From Acidobacteriota bacterium (lineage in GTDB: Bacteria > Acidobacteriota > Terriglobia > Terriglobales > Acidobacteriaceae), in the NCBI GenBank assembly GCA_031296105.1, contig JARLGJ010000020.1, positions 1-64,000 on the forward strand: 64,000 nucleotides of DNA, written 5' to 3'. The notes under the pieces are model-generated. The model saw only the letters and a program-made list of their open reading frames with translations, did no database searches and was not told the DNA's origin. Each line of letters begins with the position of its first letter. Positions within the stretch are counted from its first letter, which is position 1. This document shows, piece after piece, positions 1 to 9,134 of the stretch. Made by a program: the position numbers and the translations under genes.

Positions 1-34
1 GTGTCTGGAGGCCGAAATATCGCCCTCCAGACAC
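1..34. other. Perfect inverted repeat (hairpin) at window edge
   Basis: Bases 1-11 pair exactly with bases 24-34 (11-bp stem, 12-base loop). It lies beyond the 3' end of ddl, which is transcribed leftward, so it could be the ddl terminator; the stretch that would carry the U-tract is outside the window. Bases 35-178 hold nothing I recognise. Confidence 0.5.
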
Positions 35-178
35 AAAATAAAGAGAGGAAACTGCGGCCAATTAGGCCGAAACGGCGAAAAATCCGTTTCGAGGATCGAA
101 CAAGCCAGAAATCAGGGGTTTTTCCGCAGCCTGTTTAGCCCCTGAGGAAACCTGTTGATGGGCTTGTCCAGAACTTCC

Positions 179-1258
179 CTAGCTCTTGCTGTATAGATTG
201 CGCTTTTTATCGGCATGGCGCTCCTGCGCCAGTTGGATCAGCCGGTCAATCAGCACGGGATACTCCATACCCGAAGCTTCCCACAGCTTGGGATACATAC
301 TGATCGACGTGAAGCCCGGCATCGTGTTCACCTCGTTCAGGTAGAAGTGCGCGGTCAAGGGGTCCATCAGGAAGTCCACCCGCGCCAGCCCCGAGCATTC
401 CACGCTCTGGAAGGCCCGTATGGCCATCTCCTGCACCTGGCGCATCTGCGTGTGGTCCAGCTTGGCGGGAATCAGCAGCTCGGAGGCCGCGTCGTTGTAC
501 TTGGCGTCGTAATCGTAGAACTCTTTGGCCGGCACAACCTCGCCGCAGATGGAAGCAATCGGTTCGTCGTTGCCCAGCACGGCGCATTCAATCTCGCGCG
601 CCTTGTGCCTTTTGCCGCCCACGCCCTGCTCAATGATGATCTTGCGATCGAACTTGGCCGCCTCGTGGATGGCCGCCGGCAGCTCGCTCTCTTCGTGTGC
701 CTTGCTGATGCCCACCGAACTGCCCAAATTCGCCGGCTTCACAAACACCGGATACTTCAGCGCCGAGTGCACTACCTTCTCGACCTTCTTCGGGTCCTGC
801 TCCCACTCGTAGCGCATCACTTCCACGTGCTTCACCAGCGGCAGCCGCGAGTCGGCAAACATGCGCTTCATGATGCCCTTGTCCATGCCCGCCGCCGAGC
901 CCAGCACGCCCGAACCGACATAGGCCACGTCGGCCAGATCCAGCAGGCCCTGCATCGTGCCATCTTCGCCAAAGGTGCCGTGCAGCACGGGGAAGATCAC
1001 GTCCAGAGGCTTGCCGAACAGGGCGGCTTCCATGCCCTCCAGCGCGCGCGTGGACTTGCCCGTGTACTTGTTCTTCAGCAGCGCCTCGGCGTCAGTGCCC
1101 TTCAGCCACACGCCCTGCTTGGTAATGCCAATGGGAACCACTTCGTACTTCGTGCGGTCCATCGCCTGCATCACCGATGCGGCCGACACAAGGGAAACTT
1201 CATGTTCACCGCTGCGCCCGCCAAACAGGACGCCCACGCGGAGTTTCTTCGCTGTCAT
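179..1258 (-). CDS. ddl: D-alanine--D-alanine ligase
   Basis: ATP-grasp enzyme that joins two D-alanines in the cytoplasm to make the dipeptide end of the peptidoglycan precursor. The 359-residue product begins with the family signature [13 protein letters not shown], has the [14 protein letters not shown] segment near residue 95, the ATP-grasp core [14 protein letters not shown] near residue 172 and the C-terminal [16 protein letters not shown] metal/substrate loop. Length is normal for the longer VanA-like Ddl class. The ATG is preceded by GAGG at six bases spacing. It stands downstream of the arginase gene but a terminator hairpin separates them, so it is probably its own transcript. Confidence 0.96.
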   Translation of the reverse strand: MTAKKLRVGVLFGGRSGEHEVSLVSAASVMQAMDRTKYEVVPIGITKQGVWLKGTDAEALLKNKYTGKSTRALEGMEAALFGKPLDVIFPVLHGTFGEDGTMQGLLDLADVAYVGSGVLGSAAGMDKGIMKRMFADSRLPLVKHVEVMRYEWEQDPKKVEKVVHSALKYPVFVKPANLGSSVGISKAHEESELPAAIHEAAKFDRKIIIEQGVGGKRHKAREIECAVLGNDEPIASICGEVVPAKEFYDYDAKYNDAASELLIPAKLDHTQMRQVQEMAIRAFQSVECSGLARVDFLMDPLTAHFYLNEVNTMPGFTSISMYPKLWEASGMEYPVLIDRLIQLAQERHADKKRNLYSKS

Positions 1259-1297
1259 TGCAATCCTCTACACTTCAGTCTATCAGGCGAAGCGCAA

Positions 1298-1335
1298 AAC
1301 AAAAGGCCCACGGCTGCTTACCTAAGCCGTGGGCC
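1298..1335 (-). terminator. Rho-independent terminator after arginase gene
   Basis: An 11-bp perfect stem (1305-1315 with 1325-1335) is followed on the minus strand by TTTTGTTTT, directly after the arginase stop codon. Confidence 0.8.
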
Positions 1336-1348
1336 GCAAAATTTCGTT

Positions 1349-2296
1349 TTACAGAATCTTCTTGCCAAACGCCGAGCTGGCCAGCTCCACCGCCAGTTCC
1401 GCCGTGCGGTTGTATTCGTCGATGACCGGGTTTACCTCGACAATGTCCATGCTCGTCATGCGCGCGTGGTCGGCAATGATCTCCATCGCCAGGTGCGCTT
1501 CGCGGTAGGTGGCGCCGCCCGGCACCCGGGTGCCCACGCCCGGCGCGTCCTCCGGATCGACCCAGTCCATATCCAGCGAAATGTGGTAGCCCACCGTGCC
1601 GCGGCCCGCCATGCGCAGAGCCTCTTCCATCACCGTCCTCATGCCGCGCTCGTCGATGTCGCGCATGGTGAACACCTCAATGCCCGCCCGGCGTATATTT
1701 TCTTTCTCCGCGCGATCCACGTCGCGTATGCCCACCAGCACGCAGTTTTCCGGCCGCACCTTCGGCGTCCAGTCGTAGATCTTCGCCAAGGGGTCCAGCC
1801 CGTTCAGCCCCATCAGGGCCGCCAGCGGCATTCCGTGCACGTTGCCGGAAGGCGACGTCCCCGGCGTGTTGATGTCCGAGTGCGCGTCAATCCAGATCAG
1901 CCCCACCGCCTGACCTTCGCGGCGGTAGTATTCGGCCACGCCGCTAAAAGAGCCGGCGGCAATCGAGTGGTCGCCGCCAATCGACAGCGGAAACTTGCCC
2001 GCCGCGAGCGTCTTCAAAACCTCGTCGGCCAGCTTGGTGCAGGTCTTGGTGATCTCTTTCAGGTAGCGCGAGTGCGCGTCGCCGAAATTCTTCTGCTCGG
2101 GCAGGGTGACGGCGATGTTGCCGGCGTCTTCCACCTCATGGCCCAGGGCTTCCAGCTTGGCTTCCAGCCCGGCCACGCGAACCGCCGAGGGGCCCATGTC
2201 CACGCCGCGGCGCTGCTGCCCCAGGTCGAGCGGCACGCCGATAACAGAAATATGTTTTTTGAGAATGTCGTTAAACGATGCAGGTACGCTGCTCAT
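1349..2296 (-). CDS. rocF: Arginase family protein
   Basis: Probable arginase, hydrolysing L-arginine to ornithine and urea with a binuclear manganese centre. The 315-residue product shows the ureohydrolase metal motifs in order: GGDHSIAAGS (near 107), DAHSDINT (near 137) and SLDMDWVDP (near 240), plus the N-terminal VPLDLGQQRRGVDMGPSAVR typical of arginase rather than agmatinase or formiminoglutamase. Length matches the family. No strong Shine-Dalgarno precedes the ATG. Upstream lie two palindromic repeats, downstream its own terminator. Substrate choice between arginine and a related guanidino compound is inferred from the N-terminal motif only. Confidence 0.92.
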   Translation of the reverse strand: MSSVPASFNDILKKHISVIGVPLDLGQQRRGVDMGPSAVRVAGLEAKLEALGHEVEDAGNIAVTLPEQKNFGDAHSRYLKEITKTCTKLADEVLKTLAAGKFPLSIGGDHSIAAGSFSGVAEYYRREGQAVGLIWIDAHSDINTPGTSPSGNVHGMPLAALMGLNGLDPLAKIYDWTPKVRPENCVLVGIRDVDRAEKENIRRAGIEVFTMRDIDERGMRTVMEEALRMAGRGTVGYHISLDMDWVDPEDAPGVGTRVPGGATYREAHLAMEIIADHARMTSMDIVEVNPVIDEYNRTAELAVELASSAFGKKIL

Positions 2297-2337
2297 ACAT
2301 GAATTCCAGTCGGTTGACTGCGGTTGTTGATTTGAGT

Positions 2338-2380
2338 GTGCCCCAGGTTCACCGCCCTCTTTGGCGGTTAACCTGGGACA
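2338..2380. repeat. Palindromic intergenic repeat, CCCCAGGTT family, copy 1
   Basis: Outer arms CCCCAGGTT and AACCTGGG flank an inner palindrome ACCGCC/GGCGGT. Same architecture recurs near 2.4, 4.5, 11.7, 19.0, 33.6, 33.7 and 34.2 kb. Confidence 0.85.
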
Positions 2381-2400
2381 AATGTTTCCGCTTCTCGGTT

Positions 2401-2460
2401 CCCCAGGTTCAATATTGTGCCCCAGGTTCGCCGCCCGTCTTTGGCGGTTAACCTGGGAAC
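2401..2460. repeat. Palindromic intergenic repeat, CCCCAGGTT family, copy 2 with partial copy
   Basis: A full unit at about 2417-2460 is preceded by a broken half arm at 2401-2411. It sits between asnS and the arginase gene, forming a tandem pair with the copy at 2338. Confidence 0.85.
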
Positions 2461-2479
2461 ACTCTTCACAATCTCATTC

Positions 2480-3802
2480 CTACGGATACATCTTATGCAA
2501 CATGCGCGGGAACGGAATCGTCTCGCGCACGTGTTCCAGCTTGCAGATCCACGCCACCGCGCGCTCCAGTCCCATGCCAAAGCCTGCGTGCGGCACGCCG
2601 CCGAACTTTCGCAGATCCAGATACCACTGGAAGGCCTCTTCCGGCAGCTCGTGCTCGTGGATGCGGTCCAGCAACTTTTTGTAGTCGCCCATACGCTGCG
2701 AGCCGCCAATCACCTCGCCGTAGCCCTCCGGAGCCAGCACGTCCACGCACAGGGCCTTCGTCAGGTCGTCCGGATCCGGCTCCATGTAGAAAGCCTTCAC
2801 CGCCGCAGGATAGCGGTGGATCATCACGGGGCGGTCAAACTGCGATGAAATGTACGTTTCATCCGGCGAACCAAAGTCGTTGCCGTACTCGAACTTGTTC
2901 TCCAGCAATCCTTTGGAGTAGGCCTCGTCCAGCATCTTGGCCGCTTCGTCATAGCTCAGCCGCGGGAACGGCGCCTGAATCTTTTCCAGCGCCGCAATGT
3001 CGCGTCCAATCACTTCCAGTTCGTGGCGGCGCGTCTCCAGCACCCGTTTCACAATGAACGAGATGAAGTCTTCGGCCAGCGACATGATGTCGTCCAGCCC
3101 GGCGTAGGCCATCTCCGGCTCAATCATCCAGAACTCGGTCAGGTGGCGGCGCGTCTTGCTCTTTTCCGCCCGGAACGTGGGTCCGAAGCTGTACACCTTG
3201 CCCAGGGCCATGGCCGTGGCTTCAATGTAGAGCTGTCCGCTCTGCGTCAGGTAAGCCTGATCGTCGAAGTAATCCACGGGGAACAGCGTCGAGGTGCCTT
3301 CGCAGGCCGCTGGCGTCAGAATGGGCGGATCGGTGCGCGTGAAGTCTCGCGAGTAGAAAAAGTCATGCATCGCCCGCTCAATCTCCGAGCGGATGCGCAG
3401 AATGGCCACCTGCCGCGGCGAGCGAATCCACAGGTGGCGGTGATCCATCAGGAACTCCGTCCCGTGGTCCTTCAGCGAAATCGGGTACGGCGTGTCTTCC
3501 GGTACGCGCTGCACAATCTCCACGTTGGAGAGGTCCAGCTCGTAGCCGCCCGGCGCCCGCTGCTCGGCCCTTACCTTGCCGGTGACGATGACTGAGCTTT
3601 CCTGCGTAAGGCCCTTCACGCTCTCGAACAGCTCGGGCGTAACTGCCTTTTTGAACATCACGCCCTGCACCAGCCCGGTGCCGTCGCGGAAGATGGGAAA
3701 CAGGAGCTTGCCGCTCTCGCGCAGGTTATAGAGCCAGCCGCGGAGTGTAACTTCCTGTCCTTCAAATTGATCGAGGTGCTCGATGGTAGCAATGGGAGCC
3801 AT
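2480..3802 (-). CDS. asnS: Asparagine--tRNA ligase
   Basis: Class II aminoacyl-tRNA synthetase charging tRNA-Asn. The 440-residue product has an N-terminal OB-fold anticodon-binding domain ([20 protein letters not shown]), the class II motif 2 region ([25 protein letters not shown]) and motif 3 near the C-terminus ([13 protein letters not shown]). The HLTEFWMIE sequence is typical of AsnRS. I chose the ATG at 3802 rather than an in-frame start 117 bases upstream, because the OB-fold begins immediately after it and AGGA plus a TATAGG box lie just ahead; the upstream extension has no family similarity. Confidence 0.95.
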   Translation of the reverse strand: MAPIATIEHLDQFEGQEVTLRGWLYNLRESGKLLFPIFRDGTGLVQGVMFKKAVTPELFESVKGLTQESSVIVTGKVRAEQRAPGGYELDLSNVEIVQRVPEDTPYPISLKDHGTEFLMDHRHLWIRSPRQVAILRIRSEIERAMHDFFYSRDFTRTDPPILTPAACEGTSTLFPVDYFDDQAYLTQSGQLYIEATAMALGKVYSFGPTFRAEKSKTRRHLTEFWMIEPEMAYAGLDDIMSLAEDFISFIVKRVLETRRHELEVIGRDIAALEKIQAPFPRLSYDEAAKMLDEAYSKGLLENKFEYGNDFGSPDETYISSQFDRPVMIHRYPAAVKAFYMEPDPDDLTKALCVDVLAPEGYGEVIGGSQRMGDYKKLLDRIHEHELPEEAFQWYLDLRKFGGVPHAGFGMGLERAVAWICKLEHVRETIPFPRMLHKMYP

Positions 3803-3949
3803 GAACGTCCTATAAAGGCCCGCGCCAGGATTTGCGGCCCAATGCAGTCCGGCCGCGCAGCACGAGGCATAACAGAGAAATTGTAAGCCGGGGCGCAGCG
3901 AAAGGCGAGCCAAGCGCAAAGTGTCTTGTTTTTTATCGATTTACTGCGC

Positions 3950-4972
3950 TTACTGCTGTGGCTTGCGCGCGGCAATAATCCGCGGAATCCCCGCCAGGTC
4001 CGGAATGGCCTGTACCTCGGCCCACCCGTTGAGCAGGGCCATGACGGCCTCCGATTGCGACCAGCCGATCTCCATCAGCATCCAGCCGCCCGCGCGCAGA
4101 GCCTCCCGGGCCTGCGGAATCAGCCGCCGGATCACCGTCAGCCCTTCCTCGCCGGCAAACAGTGCCAGGTGCGGCTCGTAGTCCTTCACCATCTGCTGCA
4201 CCTTGTCGGCCTCGTTCAGCCCCACATACGGCGGATTGGAGACCACAAAGTCGAACGAGCCATCGCGCGTGACCGCCTCCAGCACGTCGCTCTGCAGGAA
4301 CCGTACGCGCACTCCCAGCCGCTCGGCGTTCTCCCGAGCCACCGCCAGCGCCTCGGGAGAAAGATCCACGGCGTGCACCTCGGCCTGAGGCAGGTCATGG
4401 GCCAGCGCCACGGCAATCGCCCCCGACCCCGTGCCTACGTCGATAATCTTCAGAGGCTGCCCGGATTGTGCCCCAAGTTCCGGTTGTGCCCCAGGTTCGC
4501 GGAGCGCAGCGGAGCTAACCTGGGAACCTCCATGGCAGAGGTGGGAAACAGGTGTCCCATGTAAGCACTGCGTTTTGGCTTGAGTGGGAAACTCCGGTGC
4601 CCCATTCAAGCCATCTTTTGGCTTGAGTGGGAAAAGAGGCGAGCTGCTCACCAGTTCCACCACCTTTTCCACCAGGAACTCCGTCTCCGGACGCGGAATC
4701 AGAACCGCCGGAGTCACCCGGAAATCCAGTCCCCAGAATTCCTGATGCCCAGTGAGATACTGTGGCGGTTCTCCGGCGGCGCGGCGCGCAATCAGCTCGC
4801 GCGCGCAGGCCTCCTCGGCCTCGCTCAAAACATATTCAGGATGTGCATAGAGAAACGTGCGGTCGCGTCCCGTGGCGTGCAGCAGCAACACCTCGGCCGT
4901 CAGCCGCGCCCGGTCGATCCCCGCAGCCTCCAGTTCCGCCGTAGCCCCAAGCACTGCCTCGCGTAGTTGCAT
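3950..4972 (-). CDS. prmC: Peptide chain release factor glutamine N5-methyltransferase with in-frame repeat insertion
   Basis: Methylates the GGQ glutamine of release factors RF1 and RF2 with S-adenosylmethionine. The N-terminal helical domain (residues 1-100, ending VTPAVLIPRPETEFLVE), SAM motif IDVGTGSGAIAVAL (near 177) and catalytic NPPY (246-249) are all present. It lies just after prfA, the usual partner. The 340-residue length exceeds the usual 280-290 because residues about 110-172 (bases about 4457-4645) are encoded by two intergenic repeats that entered in frame between the N-terminal domain and the Rossmann fold. A TACAAT box ends six bases before the ATG and no Shine-Dalgarno is visible, suggesting a leaderless transcript. 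Function is probably retained, since both flanking domains are intact. Confidence 0.93.
   Translation of the reverse strand: MQLREAVLGATAELEAAGIDRARLTAEVLLLHATGRDRTFLYAHPEYVLSEAEEACARELIARRAAGEPPQYLTGHQEFWGLDFRVTPAVLIPRPETEFLVEKVVELVSSSPLFPLKPKDGLNGAPEFPTQAKTQCLHGTPVSHLCHGGSQVSSAALREPGAQPELGAQSGQPLKIIDVGTGSGAIAVALAHDLPQAEVHAVDLSPEALAVARENAERLGVRVRFLQSDVLEAVTRDGSFDFVVSNPPYVGLNEADKVQQMVKDYEPHLALFAGEEGLTVIRRLIPQAREALRAGGWMLMEIGWSQSEAVMALLNGWAEVQAIPDLAGIPRIIAARKPQQ
4457..4645. repeat. Two repeat families inserted in frame within prmC
   Basis: Bases about 4486-4527 are a CCCCAGGTT-family unit whose inner arms (GGAGCGCAGCGGAGC) match the copy at 11729-11770. A partial copy with CCCCAAGTT precedes it. 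Bases about 4553-4645 belong to a second family (GGCTTGAGTGGGAAA and GGTGCCCCATTCAAGCC) that recurs at about 11878-11931 and 18890-18922. The whole block is open in the prmC frame. Confidence 0.88.
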
Positions 4973-4978
4973 GGAGAT

Positions 4979-4984
4979 ATTGTA
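4979..4984 (-). promoter_or_regulatory. Candidate -10 box of leaderless prmC
   Basis: TACAAT on the minus strand ends exactly six bases before the prmC ATG; no convincing -35 element is seen. Confidence 0.5.
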
Positions 4985-5010
4985 CGCACGGAATGGAGCG
5001 CATGACGCTC

Positions 5011-5038
5011 AAAGGCCGGAGCATCCGCTCCGGCCTTT
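5011..5038 (-). terminator. Terminator-like hairpin between prfA and prmC
   Basis: A 12-bp perfect stem (5011-5022 with 5027-5038) with a 4-base loop follows the prfA stop codon. The U-run is short (TTT), so it may be a weak terminator or processing site. With the TACAAT box before prmC it argues that prmC can be transcribed separately from prfA. Confidence 0.55.
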
Positions 5039-5080
5039 GGGTAACTTTCGCAACCTCTGGGACCTGCGCAACCTCATTCC

Positions 5081-6154
5081 TTACGCCGTCGCGTCGGCCT
5101 TCAGTTTTTCCGCCTGGTAGTGCGTTACCAGGGCGTCCACAAAGGGTTGCAGCTTGCCTTCCATCACCTGGTCAAGCTGGTGCACGGTCAGGCCAATGCG
5201 GTGGTCCGTCACCCGGTTCTGCGGAAAGTTGTAGGTGCGTATCTTTTCCGAGCGGTCGCCGGAGCCTACCTGCGAGCGGCGCTCCTTGGCCACAGCCTCC
5301 TGCTGCTTGGCCTGCTCCAACTCGTACAGCCGCGAGCGCAGCACGCGCATGCCTTTTTCGCGATTCTTGATCTGCGACTTTTCGTCCTGGCAGCTCACCA
5401 CGGTGTTTGTCGGAAGGTGCGTGATGCGCACCGCCGAATACGTGGTGTTCACCGACTGCCCGCCCGGTCCCGAGGAGCAGAAGGTGTCAATGCGAATGTC
5501 CTTGGCCTCGATCTTGATGTCCACGTCTTCGGCTTCCGGCAGCACCGCCACCGTCACCGCCGAGGTGTGCACGCGCCCCTGGGTTTCCGTGGCCGGAACG
5601 CGCTGCACCCTGTGCACGCCGCTCTCGTACTTCATCTGCGAATACACGCGCTGGCCTTCGATGATGGCGATAATTTCCTTCAGTCCGCCCACCGCGCTGT
5701 CCGAGCTGGACATCACTTCCACCTTCCAGTGGTGCGTTTCCGCGTAGCGCATGTACATGCGGAAGATCTCGGCGGCAAACAGCGTGGCCTCGTCGCCGCC
5801 GGTGCCGGCGCGGATTTCCAGCACCACGTTCTTTTCGTCGTTGGGATCCTTGGGCAGCAGAAGAACCTTCAACTCTTCTTCGGTCTTCGCGTACTGCTCT
5901 TCCAAGGACTTCAACTCTTCTTCGGCCAGCGCCACCATCTCGGGATCGCTCTCGGCGGCCATCAGCGCCCGCGAGTCGTCAATGCCCTGCTTGATCTTCT
6001 TGTACTCCTGGTACTTCTCCACCACCGGCGCCAATTCGGCCTGCGCCTTGGCGGTCTTCTGGTAGTTCGCCGAGTCGTTCACGATCTCCGGCGTGGCCAG
6101 CGCGGCGTTCAGCTCCTGACAGCGCGCTTCAATCTGTTCTAGACGGTCAAACAT
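5081..6154 (-). CDS. prfA: Peptide chain release factor 1
   Basis: Class I release factor that reads UAA and UAG and triggers peptidyl-tRNA hydrolysis on the ribosome. The 357-residue product has the RF1 recognition tripeptide in [17 protein letters not shown] (PAT rather than the SPF of RF2) and the catalytic loop [17 protein letters not shown]. Length equals the family norm. AGGA lies seven bases before the ATG. The order DUF1385 protein - prfA - prmC is a familiar bacterial neighbourhood; the GGQ glutamine is the substrate of the adjacent PrmC. Confidence 0.97.
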   Translation of the reverse strand: MFDRLEQIEARCQELNAALATPEIVNDSANYQKTAKAQAELAPVVEKYQEYKKIKQGIDDSRALMAAESDPEMVALAEEELKSLEEQYAKTEEELKVLLLPKDPNDEKNVVLEIRAGTGGDEATLFAAEIFRMYMRYAETHHWKVEVMSSSDSAVGGLKEIIAIIEGQRVYSQMKYESGVHRVQRVPATETQGRVHTSAVTVAVLPEAEDVDIKIEAKDIRIDTFCSSGPGGQSVNTTYSAVRITHLPTNTVVSCQDEKSQIKNREKGMRVLRSRLYELEQAKQQEAVAKERRSQVGSGDRSEKIRTYNFPQNRVTDHRIGLTVHQLDQVMEGKLQPFVDALVTHYQAEKLKADATA

Positions 6155-6306
6155 AAAAGTTTCCTGAACTTTCGGGCCCGCGGCATGGGCACGCGCGGCC
6201 GGAGATGAATTCTACGATGAAATGAAACAGGGCGCAGCTGGAATGATGAGCCGCTAGAGGTGGTACTGCGTGGCGAGAATGACTTGAATGGTGGACATAA
6301 ATTCGC

Positions 6307-7299
6307 TCAGGCGATGATCAACTCTCCGCCGTGCTGTACTTCCAGCTCCATGGCGCTATCCAGGGCCACAATGGCGCATTCCACCATCGTGTCGTCCGGC
6401 TGCTTGGTGGTAATGCGCTGCAGCCACAGCCCCGGCGCGGTCATCAGCGCAAACAGCGACGAGCGTTTTTTGGCCGCATAGCGGATCACTTCATACGAGC
6501 CGCCCATAATCAACGGCAGCAGCAACAGCCTCATGCCAAATCCCGCCCAGAAGCCGTGCACCGGAACCAGCGCGTAAACAACAATGGACAGGATCATCAC
6601 TGTCATCAAAAAGCTGGTGCCGCAGCGCGGATGGAACGTCGAGTAGCGCTGCACGTTTTCGGCCGTCAGCGGCTTTTTGTCCTCGAAGGCGAACACCGTT
6701 TTGTGCTCCGCGCCGTGGTACTGATAGACGCGGCTGATGTCCTTCCAGCGCGAGGTCAGCCAGATGAACGCCAGGAAGATCGCCAGGCGGATGATTCCCT
6801 CCACCAGGGCAAACACAAACTGGTTGCCCGTCTGCGGAAAGCGGTGACGCAACCCGCGGGCGGCGGCAAAGGGCAAAAATTTGTACATAAAGATGAAAAA
6901 GCCCAGCGAGACGGCAATGTTCGCCGCCGCCACCCAGCCGTTCATCTCCAACTTTTCGCCCTTCTCGTTCTTTTCATCTTCCAGGGCCACGTCGGCGGAA
7001 AAGCGCAGCGCCTTAAAGCCCAGCACCATGGCCGAACCCAGCGTCATGATGCCGCGCACAAACGGCCATCCCTTCCAGGGATGCTTGTCGCTGGCCTTTG
7101 CCAACGGCTCGGCGTGGACGGCCATCGTCTGGTCCGGTTTGCGCACGGCAATGCCCCAGGCATGGGGTGAGCGCATCATCACACCCTCCAGCACGGCCTG
7201 GCCGCCAACCAGGGTCTCCTCGGGGCTTTCCAGGGCGGGCAGAAGCTGCAGCACGGTAAGAAAACGCAAATGGGCCAGAATAGACTTCATCTTGTTCAT
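6307..7299 (-). CDS. DUF1385 family membrane protein
   Basis: Member of the DUF1385 family, found widely next to prfA/prmC and of unknown biochemical role. The 330-residue product has the family hallmark VGGQAVLEGVMMRSPHAWG at residues 32-50, several hydrophobic segments (for example near 137-157 and 225-260), and the conserved YHGAEHKTVFAFE and FHPRCGTSFL motifs with possible metal-binding histidines and a cysteine. The ATG at 7299 is followed by a second in-frame ATG three codons on; neither has a clear Shine-Dalgarno. Position upstream of prfA suggests co-transcription with it. Confidence 0.9.
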   Translation of the reverse strand: MNKMKSILAHLRFLTVLQLLPALESPEETLVGGQAVLEGVMMRSPHAWGIAVRKPDQTMAVHAEPLAKASDKHPWKGWPFVRGIMTLGSAMVLGFKALRFSADVALEDEKNEKGEKLEMNGWVAAANIAVSLGFFIFMYKFLPFAAARGLRHRFPQTGNQFVFALVEGIIRLAIFLAFIWLTSRWKDISRVYQYHGAEHKTVFAFEDKKPLTAENVQRYSTFHPRCGTSFLMTVMILSIVVYALVPVHGFWAGFGMRLLLLPLIMGGSYEVIRYAAKKRSSLFALMTAPGLWLQRITTKQPDDTMVECAIVALDSAMELEVQHGGELIIA

Positions 7300-7376
7300 T
7301 GGACGCGGAATCGTGGCGGGAAGATGCAGACCGCTCAGTTCTCTCTATTAAAGGGTAAGGCCCGCCCCGGGCAGTG

Positions 7377-8885
7377 TCAAACCTGTTGGCCGGTCGGTCC
7401 GGGGGTGCTCTCGGCCGTGGAGAGCGCTTCGCCGTTGGCCAGGCACACGCGGTTGCGGCCTGCTTCCTTGGCTTCGTACAGTGCCGCGTCGGCCGCGCGC
7501 ACAATGTCGTCGCGGGAAATGCCGTTGGTCGGGAACTCCGCCACGCCAATGCTGACCGTTACCGGGTAGGGCACGCCGGGGAAGTGGTTGTTGCCCACCG
7601 CCCGGCGCAGCTTGCTGGCCACGGCCGCCGCGCTGGCCCCTTGCGTGGCCGGCAGCACCACGGCAAACTCTTCGCCGCCGTAGCGGCACACAATGTCCAC
7701 TTTGCGCAGGTTGCGCACAAAAATGGAGGAAGCCAGCCGCAGCACGTCGTCACCTAGCATGTGTCCGAAGTCGTCGTTGATCTTCTTGAAGTGGTCGATG
7801 TCGATCATCAGCACGCTGACGCCGCCGCCATAGCGCGCCGCGCGCGTAATCTCATCCACCAGCCGCGACTCGAAATACCGCCGGTTGAATACGCCGGTCA
7901 ATCCGTCGCGATATGCCAGTTGCCGCACCCGGTCCACGTAGCGCGCATTCTGCGTAGCCGTGGCCAGAATGTCCGCCACCGACTCCAAGGCCTGAATGTC
8001 GTTGTTCACAAAGTCGTGTTCGCGCGTGGTGGTGCACACCAGCAGGCCAATATTCTCGCCAAACGAAACCAGCGGCAGGCAAATCTCCGAGCGGCCGCCC
8101 GGGAAGCATCCGCCGGGGCACGTTGCCGGGTTGCCAATAAACGGACGCCGCCCGTCTTCGTGCATGGTGCAGGCAAAGGAGTGCGGCAGCACGTCGCCGA
8201 TCTTCAGCTTGGTATCCAGCGTCCCCTGCTGCGCCCGCAGCACCAGGTCGCCGTCTTCGTCGCGCAGAAAGATGGAAACCGATTCCACCGGAAACGACTG
8301 CGGCAGTTGCACGCACAAACGGTCCAGCAGCTCTTTCAGGTCCAGCTCCACCGTGGTGCGCTTGGCAATCGCGTTGATGGCCTCCAACTGCGCTGCCCGG
8401 CGCTGCACCTGCGAGTAGAGCTTCGCGTTCTGCAAGCCAATGGATGCCTGCGTGGCGAACAGCGTCAGCAGGTCCACTGTCTCATTGTCGAAGAAGGCCG
8501 GCAGGTCGCTCTGGCAGTCCAGCACGCCCACTACCTCGTCGCGCACCATCAGGGGGATGGCCAGCTCCGAGCGCGTGCTGGCAATTTTATTGATGTAGCG
8601 CTGGTCGTTCAGCACGTCCGGTGAGTAGATGGGGCGGCGCGCCTTGGCCGACAGTCCGGAGATTCCTTTGCCGAACGGCACACTGAAGTCTTCCATCGGT
8701 ATCTCATTGCCGAACTGCGCCCGCACCACCAGGTTCTTTTTGTCGTCGTCCATCAGCAGAATGCTGCCGTGATGCAGATGGAAATAATCGCGCACGATCG
8801 CCAGCACCTGGTTGAGAACCTCATCCAGGTCGAAGGTGGACAGCACTGCCTGACTTGCGTCGTAAAGGATGGCTACCCGCTGCAT
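7377..8885 (-). CDS. Diguanylate cyclase with two GAF sensor domains
   Basis: Predicted to make cyclic di-GMP from two GTP. The 502-residue soluble protein has a GAF domain at about 5-155, a second at about 168-315 and a GGDEF domain from about 322. The active site reads GGEEF (403-407), a functional variant, and the product-inhibition I-site RKVD lies five residues before it (394-397), so feedback control is expected. The second GAF contains a cysteine-bearing stretch (TMHEDGRRPF, then CPGGCFPGG near 256-264) that might bind a ligand or metal; this is speculation. There are no membrane segments. It lies upstream of the DUF1385 gene with 77 bases between them. Confidence 0.92.
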   Translation of the reverse strand: MQRVAILYDASQAVLSTFDLDEVLNQVLAIVRDYFHLHHGSILLMDDDKKNLVVRAQFGNEIPMEDFSVPFGKGISGLSAKARRPIYSPDVLNDQRYINKIASTRSELAIPLMVRDEVVGVLDCQSDLPAFFDNETVDLLTLFATQASIGLQNAKLYSQVQRRAAQLEAINAIAKRTTVELDLKELLDRLCVQLPQSFPVESVSIFLRDEDGDLVLRAQQGTLDTKLKIGDVLPHSFACTMHEDGRRPFIGNPATCPGGCFPGGRSEICLPLVSFGENIGLLVCTTTREHDFVNNDIQALESVADILATATQNARYVDRVRQLAYRDGLTGVFNRRYFESRLVDEITRAARYGGGVSVLMIDIDHFKKINDDFGHMLGDDVLRLASSIFVRNLRKVDIVCRYGGEEFAVVLPATQGASAAAVASKLRRAVGNNHFPGVPYPVTVSIGVAEFPTNGISRDDIVRAADAALYEAKEAGRNRVCLANGEALSTAESTPGPTGQQV

Positions 8886-9134
8886 GGCGCGCTCGTTCAG
8901 ATTCCTGAGAAAATCGTTTTTCTGCTACATCTTTGAGTTTACCCGCGTAGTTCCCGCCGCAGCGCGCTTTTTTATCGAGGGACTATGACGCTGGTAATCC
9001 CAAAACCGGCCCCAATAGGTTTGCGCCCCAATGGCGCCGGACGGCCCACCCTGCGCGTTCCGGGCACGGAATCCCACAGGCAGCCCCGTTTGTCCCATTC
9101 CGGAGGCCTGCCCGGTGCTGTACCATGCGGGTAA

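Noticed and set aside
215..2302. Long plus-strand open frame (695 codons) over ddl and arginase
   Set aside because: Antisense shadow of two clear genes in high-GC DNA; composition is His/Arg/Gln-rich with no domain similarity.
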